This document shows positions 53,124 to 61,333 of a DNA stretch of 64,000 nucleotides, piece by piece; positions within the stretch are counted from its first letter, which is position 1, and each line of letters begins with the position of its first letter. The position numbers and the translations under genes were made by a program. The notes under the pieces were generated by a model. It was given only the letters and a program-made list of their open reading frames with translations. It had not been told where the DNA came from and did not search any database. The stretch is from Micromonospora echinospora (GTDB taxonomy: Bacteria; Actinomycetota; Actinomycetes; Mycobacteriales; Micromonosporaceae): assembly GCF_900091495.1 (NCBI RefSeq), contig NZ_LT607413.1, positions 6,339,001 through 6,403,000 on the forward strand, read 5' to 3'.

Positions 53124-53987
53124 TCAGACCCCCATCACCAACCCCTCGATGGTGTGCTTCTGCCGGATCGGGGTCAGGGTCTCCACCACCGGGCAGGGCA
53201 GGTGCTCACGAACCAGCGCCGGCAGGCGCTCCCAGTAGTCCCGGGTGACCGCCATGTCGTGCCGGGCGGCGTTACCGGCGCCGGGGGCGTCGACGCCGAG
53301 CACCAGCACCGGTCGCGCGACGGCGGAGACGTTCGGGGTGCCGCGGTGGATGGTCAGCGCCGACCGGGCCGAGATGTCGCCGCGCTGCGGATACTTGCGA
53401 ACCGCGCGTCGCTCGTAACGGGGGTAGCGTGCCCGCGGCGGGAACATGCCGTGGTCGAGGTCGGCGTGGTCGTCCCACTGGGTGCCCGGGGCGATCTCGA
53501 AGGGGCCCATCTCCTCCACCGTGTCGACGGTGGTGAGGTTGAAGGCGAGCGACGTGAGACGCCGCTGCTGCCGGGTCTCGTCGGGCATCGGAAAGTCCCG
53601 GTGCCAGGGCTGGTGCGCAGCACCGGGGAACGGGGTGTCGAAGCCCAACTCGACGATCTCGTAACGCGGTCCGAGCACCGCCCGGCACACCCCCACCACC
53701 CAGGGATGGGTGACCAGGTCGACGAAGCCGCGCAGCTGCTCGGGATGGATCTCCACGTACCAGCGCTGGGGGCCACGGCCGACGGCGCCGTCGGGACGGG
53801 ACCGGGCCTCGGCGAACGCGGCGTCGACGTCCTCGCGGACCTGGTCGACCCACTCGACCGGGAAGGCGCCCCGGCAGGCGGTGATCCCGTCGCGGTACAG
53901 GTCGCCGAGCGCCTCCACCTGCGTCTCGCCGGCTTCCTCCGCATCGTACGGCGGGCTCGTGGGCATGGTGCCGTCGTCGTGTCGCAT
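53124..53987 (-). CDS. Phytanoyl-CoA dioxygenase (PhyH) family protein
   Basis: 287-residue Fe(II)/2-oxoglutarate-dependent oxygenase-like protein. The metal site is visible: H129 and D131 in HQPWHRDFPMPD and H214 in LTIHRGTPN, with the GTQWDDHA segment characteristic of the PhyH cupin between. The natural substrate is not phytanoyl-CoA in most bacteria; relatives hydroxylate secondary metabolites or sugars. The ATG at 53987 follows CGGAGGAGGC. A TACAACGTTGTA palindrome 31 bases upstream of the start is shared with the GH43 gene, which hints at sugar-linked control. Confidence 0.85.
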   Translation of the reverse strand: MRHDDGTMPTSPPYDAEEAGETQVEALGDLYRDGITACRGAFPVEWVDQVREDVDAAFAEARSRPDGAVGRGPQRWYVEIHPEQLRGFVDLVTHPWVVGVCRAVLGPRYEIVELGFDTPFPGAAHQPWHRDFPMPDETRQQRRLTSLAFNLTTVDTVEEMGPFEIAPGTQWDDHADLDHGMFPPRARYPRYERRAVRKYPQRGDISARSALTIHRGTPNVSAVARPVLVLGVDAPGAGNAARHDMAVTRDYWERLPALVREHLPCPVVETLTPIRQKHTIEGLVMGV

Positions 53988-54017
53988 GCAGCCTCCTCCG
54001 GATGACACCGGGAGTAT

Positions 54018-54029
54018 TACAACGTTGTA
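54018..54029. promoter_or_regulatory. Palindrome TACAACGTTGTA upstream of the PhyH gene
   Basis: A perfect 12-bp dyad identical to the one at 24721-24732 upstream of the GH43 gene. Only one copy is present here, 31 bases before the start codon, where a bound repressor would block the promoter. Probable LacI-family operator. Confidence 0.65.
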
Positions 54030-54150
54030 GAGGCCAGGCAACGGCCGACGACCGGATCGGGCATCATCGACGTCGACGACAGGTCCCGGTTCCACCAGAT
54101 CGCGATCGCGCGCAAGATGGACGGACCGGTCGGGACGGGGAGGTGCGGAC

Positions 54151-54879
54151 GTGCGCGTGGTGTCCCTGGTGCCGTCGCTCACCGAGGCGGTGGCGGTCAC
54201 CCTTCCCGGCGTGCTGGTCGGCGCGACCGACTGGTGCACCCACCCCGCCGACCTGACCGTCACCCGGGTCGGCGGCAGCAAGTACCCGGACCTCGACCGG
54301 GTCGTCGCGCTCCGCCCGGACGTCGTGCTGCTCAACGTCGAGGAGAACCGCCGCGAGGACGCCGACGCCCTGGCCGCCGCCGGCGTACCGGTGCGCGTCA
54401 CCTATCCCCGCACCGTGCCGCAGGCCCTCACCGAGCTGGGCGACCTGCTCGGTGAGCTCGGCGCGTCCGGCGAACCGGAGTGGCTGGCCGCCGCCCGGCG
54501 CGCCTGGACGACCCCGCCGACCCCGGCCGGGCCCCGACGCGCGGTCGTGCCGGTCTGGCGCCGGCCGTGGGTGGTGCTCGGCGGTGACACCTTCGCCGGG
54601 GACGTGCTGCACCGCCTCGGCGTGCGCAACCTCTACGCCGACCATCCGGACCGCTACCCCCGCCCCGGCCTCGACGAGCTGCGCGACCACGGGCCGGAGC
54701 TGGTGGTGCTGCCGGACGAGCCGTACCGGTTCACCGCCGAGGACGGCCCGGACGCCTTTCCCGGCGTGCCCTGCGCGCTTCTCTCCGGCCGGCACCTGAC
54801 CTGGTACGGCCCGTCGCTGGCCGAGGCGCCCACGGTGCTCGCGGCGCAACTCGACCGGCGGCTCACGCACCCCGGTTGA
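54151..54879 (+). CDS. Helical-backbone metal receptor (TroA/BtuF-like), no signal peptide
   Basis: 242 residues. It has the fold of periplasmic corrinoid/metal-binding proteins: RVVSLVPSLTEAVAVTLPG, then LVGATDWCTHPADL, RPDVVLLNVEENRREDADAL, and a C-terminal lobe ending HGPELVVLPDEPYRFTAEDG. Unlike transporter subunits it has no signal peptide or lipobox, so it should be cytosolic, and no ABC transporter genes are adjacent. Its ligand (cobalamin, haem or metal) is unknown. The GTG at 54151 follows GGGGAGGTG. A 21-bp tandem duplication covers its stop codon. Confidence 0.8.
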   Translation: MRVVSLVPSLTEAVAVTLPGVLVGATDWCTHPADLTVTRVGGSKYPDLDRVVALRPDVVLLNVEENRREDADALAAAGVPVRVTYPRTVPQALTELGDLLGELGASGEPEWLAAARRAWTTPPTPAGPRRAVVPVWRRPWVVLGGDTFAGDVLHRLGVRNLYADHPDRYPRPGLDELRDHGPELVVLPDEPYRFTAEDGPDAFPGVPCALLSGRHLTWYGPSLAEAPTVLAAQLDRRLTHPG

Positions 54880-54911
54880 GCGACCGCGCACCCAGGTTGA
54901 GCGACCGGCAG

Positions 54912-55607
54912 TCACGCCACCGGGGTGACTCCGGGCGCCAAGTGCGGGGTGACGATGTCGTCCTCGTCGTAGCCGAGGGTGCCGATCACCCGGGTCACCC
55001 CGCTGACCTGCCCGGCGAGGCGGACCGCCAGCTCGGCGGAGCTGCGTCGGTCGACCCGGCCGTCCAGGGTTACCTCGCCGTGCCGCACCCGGACGGTGAC
55101 CAGCCCGTCCCGGACGGCGAGCACCCGGCGCAGCACCTCCTGCACCACGTCCTCGCGGATCTCCGAGTCCCGACGCAGGTGCACCCGCAACAGGTCCGCG
55201 CGGGTGACGATGCCGACCAGCCGGCCCAGGTCGTCCAGCACGGGCAGTCGCTTGACCTGTTCCCGGTCCATCAGCCGGGCCGCCGCCGGCAGGGACGCCC
55301 CGGGGTACGTGGTGACCGCCGGCGCGGTCATCAGCTCCTCGGCCACCATCGCGTCGGCCTTGACCCGCGCGTCGCGGCGACGCCGCCCCTCGAAGATCCG
55401 ACGCTCGTCCGGACGACCGGCCCGCTCGACCTTGTGCAGCAGGTCCGCCTCGGAGACCACGCCGCGCACCCGGCGGAAGCCGTCCACCACCGGGACCGCG
55501 CTGATCCCCCGCCGGACCAGCAGGTCGACGACCTCCCGGTACGGGGTCTCTCCGTCGACCGTCGCGACGTCCACGGTCATCACGTCGCCCACCTGCCACG
55601 TTCTCAT
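54912..55607 (-). CDS. CBS-pair and BON-domain protein
   Basis: 231 residues. Two CBS motifs (about 5-60 and 85-145; VGDVMTVDVATVDGETPYRE, VVSEADLLHKVER and VAEELMTAPAVTTYPGASLP, VGIVTRADLLRVHLRRD) form one adenine-nucleotide-binding pair. The C-terminal BON domain (about 148-220) reads EIREDVVQEVLRRVLAV, VRHGEVTLDGRVDRRS. Proteins of this layout are common near stress genes, and some bind AMP/ATP. ATG 55607 follows GGGAGG. Neighbours give no clear function. Confidence 0.9.
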   Translation of the reverse strand: MRTWQVGDVMTVDVATVDGETPYREVVDLLVRRGISAVPVVDGFRRVRGVVSEADLLHKVERAGRPDERRIFEGRRRRDARVKADAMVAEELMTAPAVTTYPGASLPAAARLMDREQVKRLPVLDDLGRLVGIVTRADLLRVHLRRDSEIREDVVQEVLRRVLAVRDGLVTVRVRHGEVTLDGRVDRRSSAELAVRLAGQVSGVTRVIGTLGYDEDDIVTPHLAPGVTPVA

Positions 55608-55841
55608 GCCGACCTCCCTGTCGTCCGTGCACACCGGACGCTACGGCCGCCACCGTCGGGCGGGGCAGAGGCGAACGCACCGGAAGCCCCCGGGACCTCC
55701 GGCCCGCGAAGGACCCCCGGGAAGGGGGCGAAGGTCCCGCCGGACCCGGGACCGGACGGCCCTGCTCCCGGCGACCGGGAAGGGATGGAATGGATTCGTC
55801 ACCGGGAAGCGGTGCGAGGCACGAGGAAGGACGTGGACACC

Positions 55842-56417
55842 ATGACCGCCACGATCGAGCGGACCACCACCCGCACCACCACCCCGGCGGCGACCCGACG
55901 GAACGGAATCCCGGCGGCGGGGGCTGCCCGGACCCGGGCCGCCCGGTACGTCTTCGCCGGCATCCGGATCGCGCTGGGGTGGACCTTCCTCTGGGCCTTC
56001 CTCGACAAGACCTTCGGCCTCGGCTTCGCCACCGAGGCGAAGAACGCCTGGATCGACGGGGGCAGCCCGACCAGGGGCTTCCTGGCCTTCGGCGCCGAGG
56101 GACCGTTCCAGGGCCTCTACCACGACATCGCCGGCGCGGTCTGGGCCGACTGGCTGTTCATGGCGGGCCTGCTCGGCATCGGCCTGGCCCTGCTGCTCGG
56201 CATCGGCATGCGGATCGCGGCCGTCGCCGGTGGCCTGCTCTACGTGATGATGTGGACGGTGGTCCTGCCTCCCGAGAACAACCCCCTCGTGGACGAGCAC
56301 CTGATCAACGCGGCCCTGCTGGCCGGTCTCGCGCTGGTCGCCGCCGGTGACACCCTCGGCCTCGGCCGGGCCTGGGCGAAGCTCCCCCTCGTCCAGCGGT
56401 TCCCCTGGCTGCGCTGA
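55842..56417 (+). CDS. DoxX-like membrane protein
   Basis: 191 residues with four transmembrane helices: RYVFAGIRIALGWTFLWAFL, WADWLFMAGLLGIGLALLLG, MRIAAVAGGLLYVMMWTVVL and HLINAALLAGLALVAAGDTL. The first has the WTFLWAFLDKTFGLGF pattern and the last LGLGRAWAKLP, both usual in DoxX/DoxD-related (thiosulfate:quinone oxidoreductase subunit-like) proteins. No redox partner is encoded nearby, so function is open. The ATG at 55842 (MTATIERT) follows GGAAGG. Confidence 0.82.
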   Translation: MTATIERTTTRTTTPAATRRNGIPAAGAARTRAARYVFAGIRIALGWTFLWAFLDKTFGLGFATEAKNAWIDGGSPTRGFLAFGAEGPFQGLYHDIAGAVWADWLFMAGLLGIGLALLLGIGMRIAAVAGGLLYVMMWTVVLPPENNPLVDEHLINAALLAGLALVAAGDTLGLGRAWAKLPLVQRFPWLR

Positions 56418-56430
56418 CCACCACCGGCAC

Positions 56431-56466
56431 CACGGCGGACGTCACCACCCGGTGACGTCCGCCGTG
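56431..56466 (+). terminator. Terminator hairpin after the DoxX-like gene
   Basis: A 16-bp perfect stem (CACGGCGGACGTCACC and its complement) with an ACCC loop, 13 bases after the stop. Confidence 0.78.
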
Positions 56467-56477
56467 TCGTGTCCGCG

Positions 56478-56535
56478 CCGGCGGCCCGGCCCGCCCACCC
56501 GGGGAGCCGGCGGCCCGGCCCGCCCACCCGGGGAG
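56478..56535. repeat. 29-bp tandem repeat, two copies
   Basis: Two identical head-to-tail 29-bp units start CCGGCGGCCCGGCCCGCCC and end ACCCGGGGAG. They lie between the terminator and the FKBP promoter region. Copy number may vary by slippage; no function is evident. Confidence 0.75.
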
Positions 56536-56625
56536 CCGGGGGCTCGGCCGTCCTGCCGGACATCGGCGGTTGACGATCCGGCAGGATCGACCGGGACAGT
56601 GATCCCGCGAGGCAGGAGAGCCAGG

Positions 56626-56994
56626 ATGAACAAGCCCGAGGTGGGTCCGATCGAGGGTGCCCCGCCCGCCGATCTGGTCGTCGAGGACATCACGGTCGGC
56701 GATGGCCCCGAGGCGGAGCGGGGGCAGGTGGTCACCGTGCACTACGTCGGGGTGGCCCACTCCACCGGACGGGAGTTCGACGCCTCCTGGAACCGGGGCG
56801 AGACCTTCCAGTTCGGGCTCGGCGCCGGCCAGGTCATCGCCGGCTGGGACCAGGGCGTGGCGGGGATGCGGGTCGGCGGCCGACGCCGGCTCACCATCCC
56901 GCCGCACCTGGGCTACGGCAACCGGGGCGCCGGGGGTGTCATCAAGCCGGGCGAGACGCTGGTCTTCGTGGTGGACCTGCTCGGCGTCCGCTGA
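56626..56994 (+). CDS. FKBP-type peptidyl-prolyl cis-trans isomerase
   Basis: 122 residues, a single FKBP domain. The active-site residues follow the family: VTVHYVGVAHSTGREFDASW, GETFQFGLGAGQVIAGWDQG, VAGMRVGGRRRLTIPPHLGY, GNRGAGGVIKPGETLVFVVD. It has no signal peptide and is cytosolic. It catalyses Xaa-Pro isomerisation in protein folding. ATG 56626 follows CAGGAGAGCC. Confidence 0.95.
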   Translation: MNKPEVGPIEGAPPADLVVEDITVGDGPEAERGQVVTVHYVGVAHSTGREFDASWNRGETFQFGLGAGQVIAGWDQGVAGMRVGGRRRLTIPPHLGYGNRGAGGVIKPGETLVFVVDLLGVR

Positions 56995-57021
56995 CCCGCG
57001 CGTGTCGGGGTCGCCGGTGCG

Positions 57022-57052
57022 CCGGCGGTCCCGCCGCGCGGCGGGACGCCGG
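57022..57052. terminator. Convergent terminator hairpin
   Basis: Arms CCGGCGGTCCCGCC and GGCGGGACGCCGG, complementary except for one bulged base, with a GCGC loop, between the FKBP gene and the convergent STAS gene. Confidence 0.6.
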
Positions 57053-57619
57053 TCAGACCGCTGCGAGAGGCCGGTAGGGCGGGACCGGGCGCGTCCGGCC
57101 CACCGGCGACGAGCGCCGGTCGGCCGGCACCCGGGAGCGGGACGCGTCGGTGGCCGCCCACGACCGCCGCACCGGACCGGCGGCGAAGGGCACCGCGTCG
57201 CCGGGCGGGGTGGACGCCGGCACGTCGGCGTGCTGGTCCGGCCGGGACGTGCGCAGGGCCTCCGCCGGGGGCCGTCCGGCGGGCAAGGTGAGTCGCGGCG
57301 CGTCCTCCACCGGGATGACCCGGTGCAGGCCGGTGCCGTGGAGCACCCGCAGGATCATCGGGTGCGGGTCGACCAGCACCAGCTCCCCGCCCCGGGCCCG
57401 GACGCCCAGGTGGGCGGCGACCAGAGTGCGGATCGCGGCAGCCGAGAAGACCGGCACGGCGGAGAGGTCGAGTCGCAGCAGCGGCCGGGGCGGCTGGGCC
57501 CAGAGCACCGACCGGAACTGGGCCACCGTGGCGATGTCTATCTCGCCGGCCACCCGCACGTCGACCACCCGGTCACCGATGCTGACCTCGACCTCGAGCC
57601 GGTCGCTGCGCTGCCTCAT
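57053..57619 (-). CDS. STAS-domain protein (anti-sigma factor antagonist-like) with extended C-terminus
   Basis: 188 residues. The STAS domain covers about 1-110 (VRVAGEIDIATVAQFRSVLW, LRLDLSAVPVFSAAAIRTLV), with Ser in the VFSAAAIRTL position where SpoIIAA-like proteins are phosphorylated. About 75 further residues (PADRRSSPVGRTRPVPPY) are low-complexity and not part of the fold. It is likely to act by binding an anti-sigma kinase; no RsbW-like gene is adjacent. ATG 57619 (MRQRSDRLEV). Confidence 0.82.
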   Translation of the reverse strand: MRQRSDRLEVEVSIGDRVVDVRVAGEIDIATVAQFRSVLWAQPPRPLLRLDLSAVPVFSAAAIRTLVAAHLGVRARGGELVLVDPHPMILRVLHGTGLHRVIPVEDAPRLTLPAGRPPAEALRTSRPDQHADVPASTPPGDAVPFAAGPVRRSWAATDASRSRVPADRRSSPVGRTRPVPPYRPLAAV

Positions 57620-57763
57620 GACCTCGAATCTAGGCGGTCGGACCGACACTTTCCTCCTGCCGCGGGCCGATCCCCGGGTACGCCCCGGGTCGGGTCCGGG
57701 AAAACCCCTCACCCTCCCGGAGGAGGACCTGCTCCACCCGCCGGTGCCGGCGCCGCCACGCCG

Positions 57764-58162
57764 TCAGCTCCCGACGGTGTAGTCGAAGGTGAACCCGTGC
57801 TCGCCGTCGACCAGCAGGATCTCCATGGTGCCGGTCAGCCCGGCCAGCTCCCCCGTGCCGGTGTCCGGGACCACCTGGATGGTCAGCGAGCCCGTGCCCC
57901 GGTCCATCACCCCGCAGTGCTGGAGGACGAAGCTGCCCGGCCGGCCGTGCAGCGTGCCCACCACCCGTTCCAGGCCGACGTAGCCGCCCGAGCCCGGCCG
58001 GGCCGACTCGGCCTTGAGCAGGTGGGCGACGCTGGAGGCTTGGAGATCCCCCTGGAACTCCTTGGTCACGACGACCCGGGCCAGCCGGCCACCCGCGCGG
58101 TCGTCGTAGGGCGGTTGCTCGTCCCAGATGAGGTCGACGGCGCCGACGGCACGGACACGCAT
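57764..58162 (-). CDS. DUF3224 family protein
   Basis: 132 residues, an allene-oxide-cyclase-like beta barrel. Typical segments: VVTKEFQGDLQASSVAHLLK, GGYVGLERVVGTLHGRPGSF, VLQHCGVMDRGTGSLTIQVV and GELAGLTGTMEILLVDGEHG followed by FTFDYTV. Family members are common in actinobacteria and have no known enzymatic function. ATG 58162 follows GGGGGAGTCAGTC. Single gene. Confidence 0.9.
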   Translation of the reverse strand: MRVRAVGAVDLIWDEQPPYDDRAGGRLARVVVTKEFQGDLQASSVAHLLKAESARPGSGGYVGLERVVGTLHGRPGSFVLQHCGVMDRGTGSLTIQVVPDTGTGELAGLTGTMEILLVDGEHGFTFDYTVGS

Positions 58163-58330
58163 GACTGACTCCCCCCGGGTGCCACCCGATGAGATCATGA
58201 TGCCGCACCAGGGCGTTGTCGCAGGTCCGCCACCCGGTCGGACCTGCCACGACGCCCGGCCGGGCCCGACACCGTACGCCGGGCCCGCCGGAGGTCACGG
58301 CACCGGCTGACGGACCGGTGCCGGACGGGG

Positions 58331-59593
58331 TCAGCCGCCGCTGCCGGTGGAGGCGGGACCGGGCGTCGCCCCGGCGGCCGGCGCCGCCGGACTACCGGTC
58401 GGCGCGGGCCGCAGGTTTCCCGGCACCGGCAGGGCGCTGCCCTTCACGAACTCCTCCCAGCTGACGTTCCAGGCGGTCCAGCCGTTGCCCGGCTGCAACG
58501 GCACCTCGGTGCCCTTCACCGTGATCAGGTCCCCGACCTGGGTGATGCCCATCAACCAGTCGGCGGCGCTGGCGGACACGTTGGCGCAGCCGTGCGAGAC
58601 GTTGGTGTTGCCCTGGTCCCCCTCCGACCACGGGGCGGAGTGGATGAACTCACCGCCCCAGGTGTAGCGCTGGGCGTCGTCCACGTCGACCACGTAGCCG
58701 CCGTTCGGTTCACCCCGGGTGTCGAAGGTGGTCCGCTCGTGCTTCTCCATGATCACCATCCGGCCGCTGGAACTGGGCGTGCTCGGCTTGCCGAGACTCA
58801 CCGGGATCCGGCGCAGGAGCCGACCGTCCTGGAACACCGACATCTGCTTGGTGGCGTTGTCGATCTCCAGCGCCACCTGGCGGCCGATCTGCGAGGTGGC
58901 CCGCCGGTCGGCGTCCCCGACGCGGTCCCGACCGATCGGCAGGCCCTCCAGAGCGGAACGGACGCTGATGCTGGTGCCCGGCCGCCAGAAGTCCGGTGCC
59001 CGGTAGTAGACCTGGCTGCCGTCCTCCAGCCACGACCAGGTGCCCGGCTGCGGCGGGTCGGTCCGGACGAACAACCGGCGCTGGACCTCGTCTCTGGCCT
59101 CTTTCGGAATAGGCGGGTCGAACGCCACGGTTACCGGCATCGCGGTTCCGTACGTCCGGTTTCCGGCGAAGTAGAGCGTGCTGGTAATTGCCGGGGCGTT
59201 CGATTTCGCGGCGGTGGTGAAGGTCGTGCTGCGCGTGGCGGTCTCGCCCGCGTCATTGCTCGCGGTCACCTCGGCGGTGTACGTCCGGCGGTGCGCCAGC
59301 GGCGCGGCCGGCACCCAGGCCGAACCGTCCTCACGGGGCTCGGCGCGGACCTGCGTCCCCTTGTCGTCCCGGATCCGGACCTCCTTGACCTTGCCCCCAC
59401 GGACCGCGATGCCGACCTCGGCGCTGATCGGTACGTCCCGGGTCCGGTCGGCGGGCGTCACGGCCAGGTCCAACGGCACCCGGGCCGCCGCCTCCTTCTT
59501 CTCCGACGCCCGCTCCGCCGTGCACCCGCCGAGTGCCAACGCGGTCGCCGTCATGGTCACCGCGGACAGTCTGATCCGCCGCCTCCACTCCAT
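58331..59593 (-). CDS. L,D-transpeptidase lipoprotein (YkuD, LdtMt2-like)
   Basis: 420 residues. The signal peptide ends in lipobox LALGGC (C24). Two Ig-like domains (about 40-128 and 132-235) precede the YkuD catalytic domain (about 237-360), which contains the H318 of FIHSAPWSEG and the H334-G335-C336 motif in SHGCANVS; C336 is the nucleophile. It makes 3-3 cross-links in peptidoglycan. A Pro/Gly/Ala-rich tail ends the protein. Architecture matches Mycobacterium Ldt enzymes. ATG 59593 (MEWRRRIRL) follows GGGGGGAGAACC. Confidence 0.95.
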   Translation of the reverse strand: MEWRRRIRLSAVTMTATALALGGCTAERASEKKEAAARVPLDLAVTPADRTRDVPISAEVGIAVRGGKVKEVRIRDDKGTQVRAEPREDGSAWVPAAPLAHRRTYTAEVTASNDAGETATRSTTFTTAAKSNAPAITSTLYFAGNRTYGTAMPVTVAFDPPIPKEARDEVQRRLFVRTDPPQPGTWSWLEDGSQVYYRAPDFWRPGTSISVRSALEGLPIGRDRVGDADRRATSQIGRQVALEIDNATKQMSVFQDGRLLRRIPVSLGKPSTPSSSGRMVIMEKHERTTFDTRGEPNGGYVVDVDDAQRYTWGGEFIHSAPWSEGDQGNTNVSHGCANVSASAADWLMGITQVGDLITVKGTEVPLQPGNGWTAWNVSWEEFVKGSALPVPGNLRPAPTGSPAAPAAGATPGPASTGSGG

Positions 59594-59938
59594 GGTTCTC
59601 CCCCCGTTCCCGTTTCCCTCCGGCACATTGTCACCACTGCCGCTCGACGCTCGGCGCAATTTCCGCAGAATCGTCCGCGCAATTACCCGCCATCATTGGC
59701 GAGAATTGACCGGATGTGGGGGAACGGCCCGGTCGGTCCGGGGGGAGCCCGCTGCGTGCCGGTGTCCCGTCCTTCCCGTGGCGGTCGTCGACGGGCGGTT
59801 CGGGCGGCACCGGTCCCGGCGGCCGGTCGGGAACGTCCCGGACCGACCCGGGCGGCCACAGCCGGGTGGACGAGCACGCCCGGCCGGCCCCGGAGGTGAG
59901 CCGGACCGACCGGGCGGATGGTGAGCGGGTGGACGCGG
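59594..59938. other. 345-bp intergenic region, no gene recognised
   Basis: It lies between the L,D-transpeptidase start and the E2 stop codon, both minus-strand genes, and should contain the transpeptidase promoter. The area 59635-59710 is relatively AT-rich and the likeliest promoter. I see no hairpin, repeat or coding motif. Confidence 0.35.
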
Positions 59939-61333
59939 TCAGACGTTGGCGATCAGCACGGCGGGCCGTTCGACGCAGTCGGCGACGTGCCGCAGGAAGC
60001 CACCGGCCACGCCCCCGTCGCAGACCCGGTGGTCGAAGGTCAGGCTGAGCTGGGTGACCTTGCGGACCGCGAGCTGCCCGTCGACCACCCAGGGCTTGTC
60101 CACGATCCGGCCGATCCCGAGCAGCGCCGCCTCCGGATGGTTGATGATCGGGGTGGAGCCGTCGACGCCGAACACCCCGTAGTTGTTCAGGGTGAAGGTG
60201 CCTCCGGTGAGCCGGGCCGGCGGGAGGGTGCCGGCGCGGGCCGCCGCGGTGGTCTCGGTCAGCGCGGCGGCGAGTTGGGCGGTGGTGAGTCGCTGGGCGT
60301 CCCGCAGCACCGGGACGACGAGCCCCCGGTCGGTCTGCGCGGCGATCCCCAGGTGCACCCCGGCCGACTGGACGATCCGTTGCGCCTCGCCGTCCACCCG
60401 GGCGTTGAGCTGCGGGAACCGGCGCAGCCCGGACAGGCAGATCCGGGCCATCAGGGCCAGGATGCTGACCGGCCGGTCCGGGTTGGCGGCGTTGATCGCC
60501 GCCCGGGTCTCCAGCAGGCCGGTGGCGTCGACGTCGACCCAGATGGTGACCTCGGGGATCTCCCGCCGGCTGCGGGAGAGCTTGTCGGCGATGACCTTGC
60601 GGACCCCGGTCAGCGGGATGACCAGGTCCTCGGCGGCGGGAACCGGGGCCGGGTGGGACCCCGCCGTCGCAATTACCGGCGGGGTGGCCGCCGCGGCGAG
60701 CGCGGCCTCCACGTCGGCCCGCCGGACCACACCTCCGGGGCCGGTGCCGCGCAGGGTGGTGGCGTCGATGCCGTGGTCCCGGGCCAGCCGCCGGACGATC
60801 GGCGAGATGACCGGAGAGCCGGTACCCGTTCCGAGCCCGCCCCGGTCGGAGCCACCGGTGCCGTTCGCGACCGCCACGGCGGGGGTCGTCCGGGCGGACG
60901 ACGCCTCCGAAGCCACCGTCGGTCGGGTGGTAACCGGCTCCGGGGCCACCGTCGGCCGGGGGCGGCGACGCCGCCGGCCGGGGCCGTGCCCGGTGCCGTA
61001 CCCGATCAGCACGTTGCCCGACCCGGCGCGTTCCTCCTCCCGGTAGGTGGCGTGGCCGGCCGGCTCGGCCGGGCCCGCGTCCAGCGGCGCCACGGTGATC
61101 AGCGGCTGGCCGACCGGTCGGACCTCCCCCGCCGCGCCGTGCAGGGCGACCACCCGACCGGCGTACGGGCAGGGCACGTCCACGACCGCCTTGGCGGTCT
61201 CCACCTCGACCACGGTCTGGTCCACCGTCACCTCGTCGCCGACGGCGACCCGCCACTGCACGATCTCCGCCTCGGTGAGTCCCTCCCCCAGGTCGGGCAG
61301 GAGGAACACCCGGGTTCCGTCCACCGTGGTCAT
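59939..61333 (-). CDS. bkdC: Branched-chain 2-oxoacid dehydrogenase E2 (dihydrolipoamide acyltransferase)
   Basis: 464 residues. The lipoyl domain (1-80) carries the modified K48 in VEVETAKAVVDVP. A linker leads to the E1/E3-binding domain (SPIVRRLARDHGIDATTLRG), and the catalytic domain follows (about 235-464) with the active-site His and Asp in SLTFDHRVCDGG. It transfers acyl groups to CoA in the 2-oxoacid dehydrogenase complex. Its ATG overlaps the E1beta stop (ATGA). The complex is probably the branched-chain one, since the E1 is heterodimeric and an Lrp/AsnC regulator is divergent; a pyruvate dehydrogenase of this type cannot be excluded. No E3 is encoded here. Confidence 0.9.
   Translation of the reverse strand: MTTVDGTRVFLLPDLGEGLTEAEIVQWRVAVGDEVTVDQTVVEVETAKAVVDVPCPYAGRVVALHGAAGEVRPVGQPLITVAPLDAGPAEPAGHATYREEERAGSGNVLIGYGTGHGPGRRRRRPRPTVAPEPVTTRPTVASEASSARTTPAVAVANGTGGSDRGGLGTGTGSPVISPIVRRLARDHGIDATTLRGTGPGGVVRRADVEAALAAAATPPVIATAGSHPAPVPAAEDLVIPLTGVRKVIADKLSRSRREIPEVTIWVDVDATGLLETRAAINAANPDRPVSILALMARICLSGLRRFPQLNARVDGEAQRIVQSAGVHLGIAAQTDRGLVVPVLRDAQRLTTAQLAAALTETTAAARAGTLPPARLTGGTFTLNNYGVFGVDGSTPIINHPEAALLGIGRIVDKPWVVDGQLAVRKVTQLSLTFDHRVCDGGVAGGFLRHVADCVERPAVLIANV

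Noticed and set aside
54050..54120. Protein-like stretch IIDVDDRSRFHQIAIARK before the metal-receptor gene
   Set aside because: It has no start or stop arrangement that gives a gene and is too short to assign; it may be an eroded fragment but I cannot support one.
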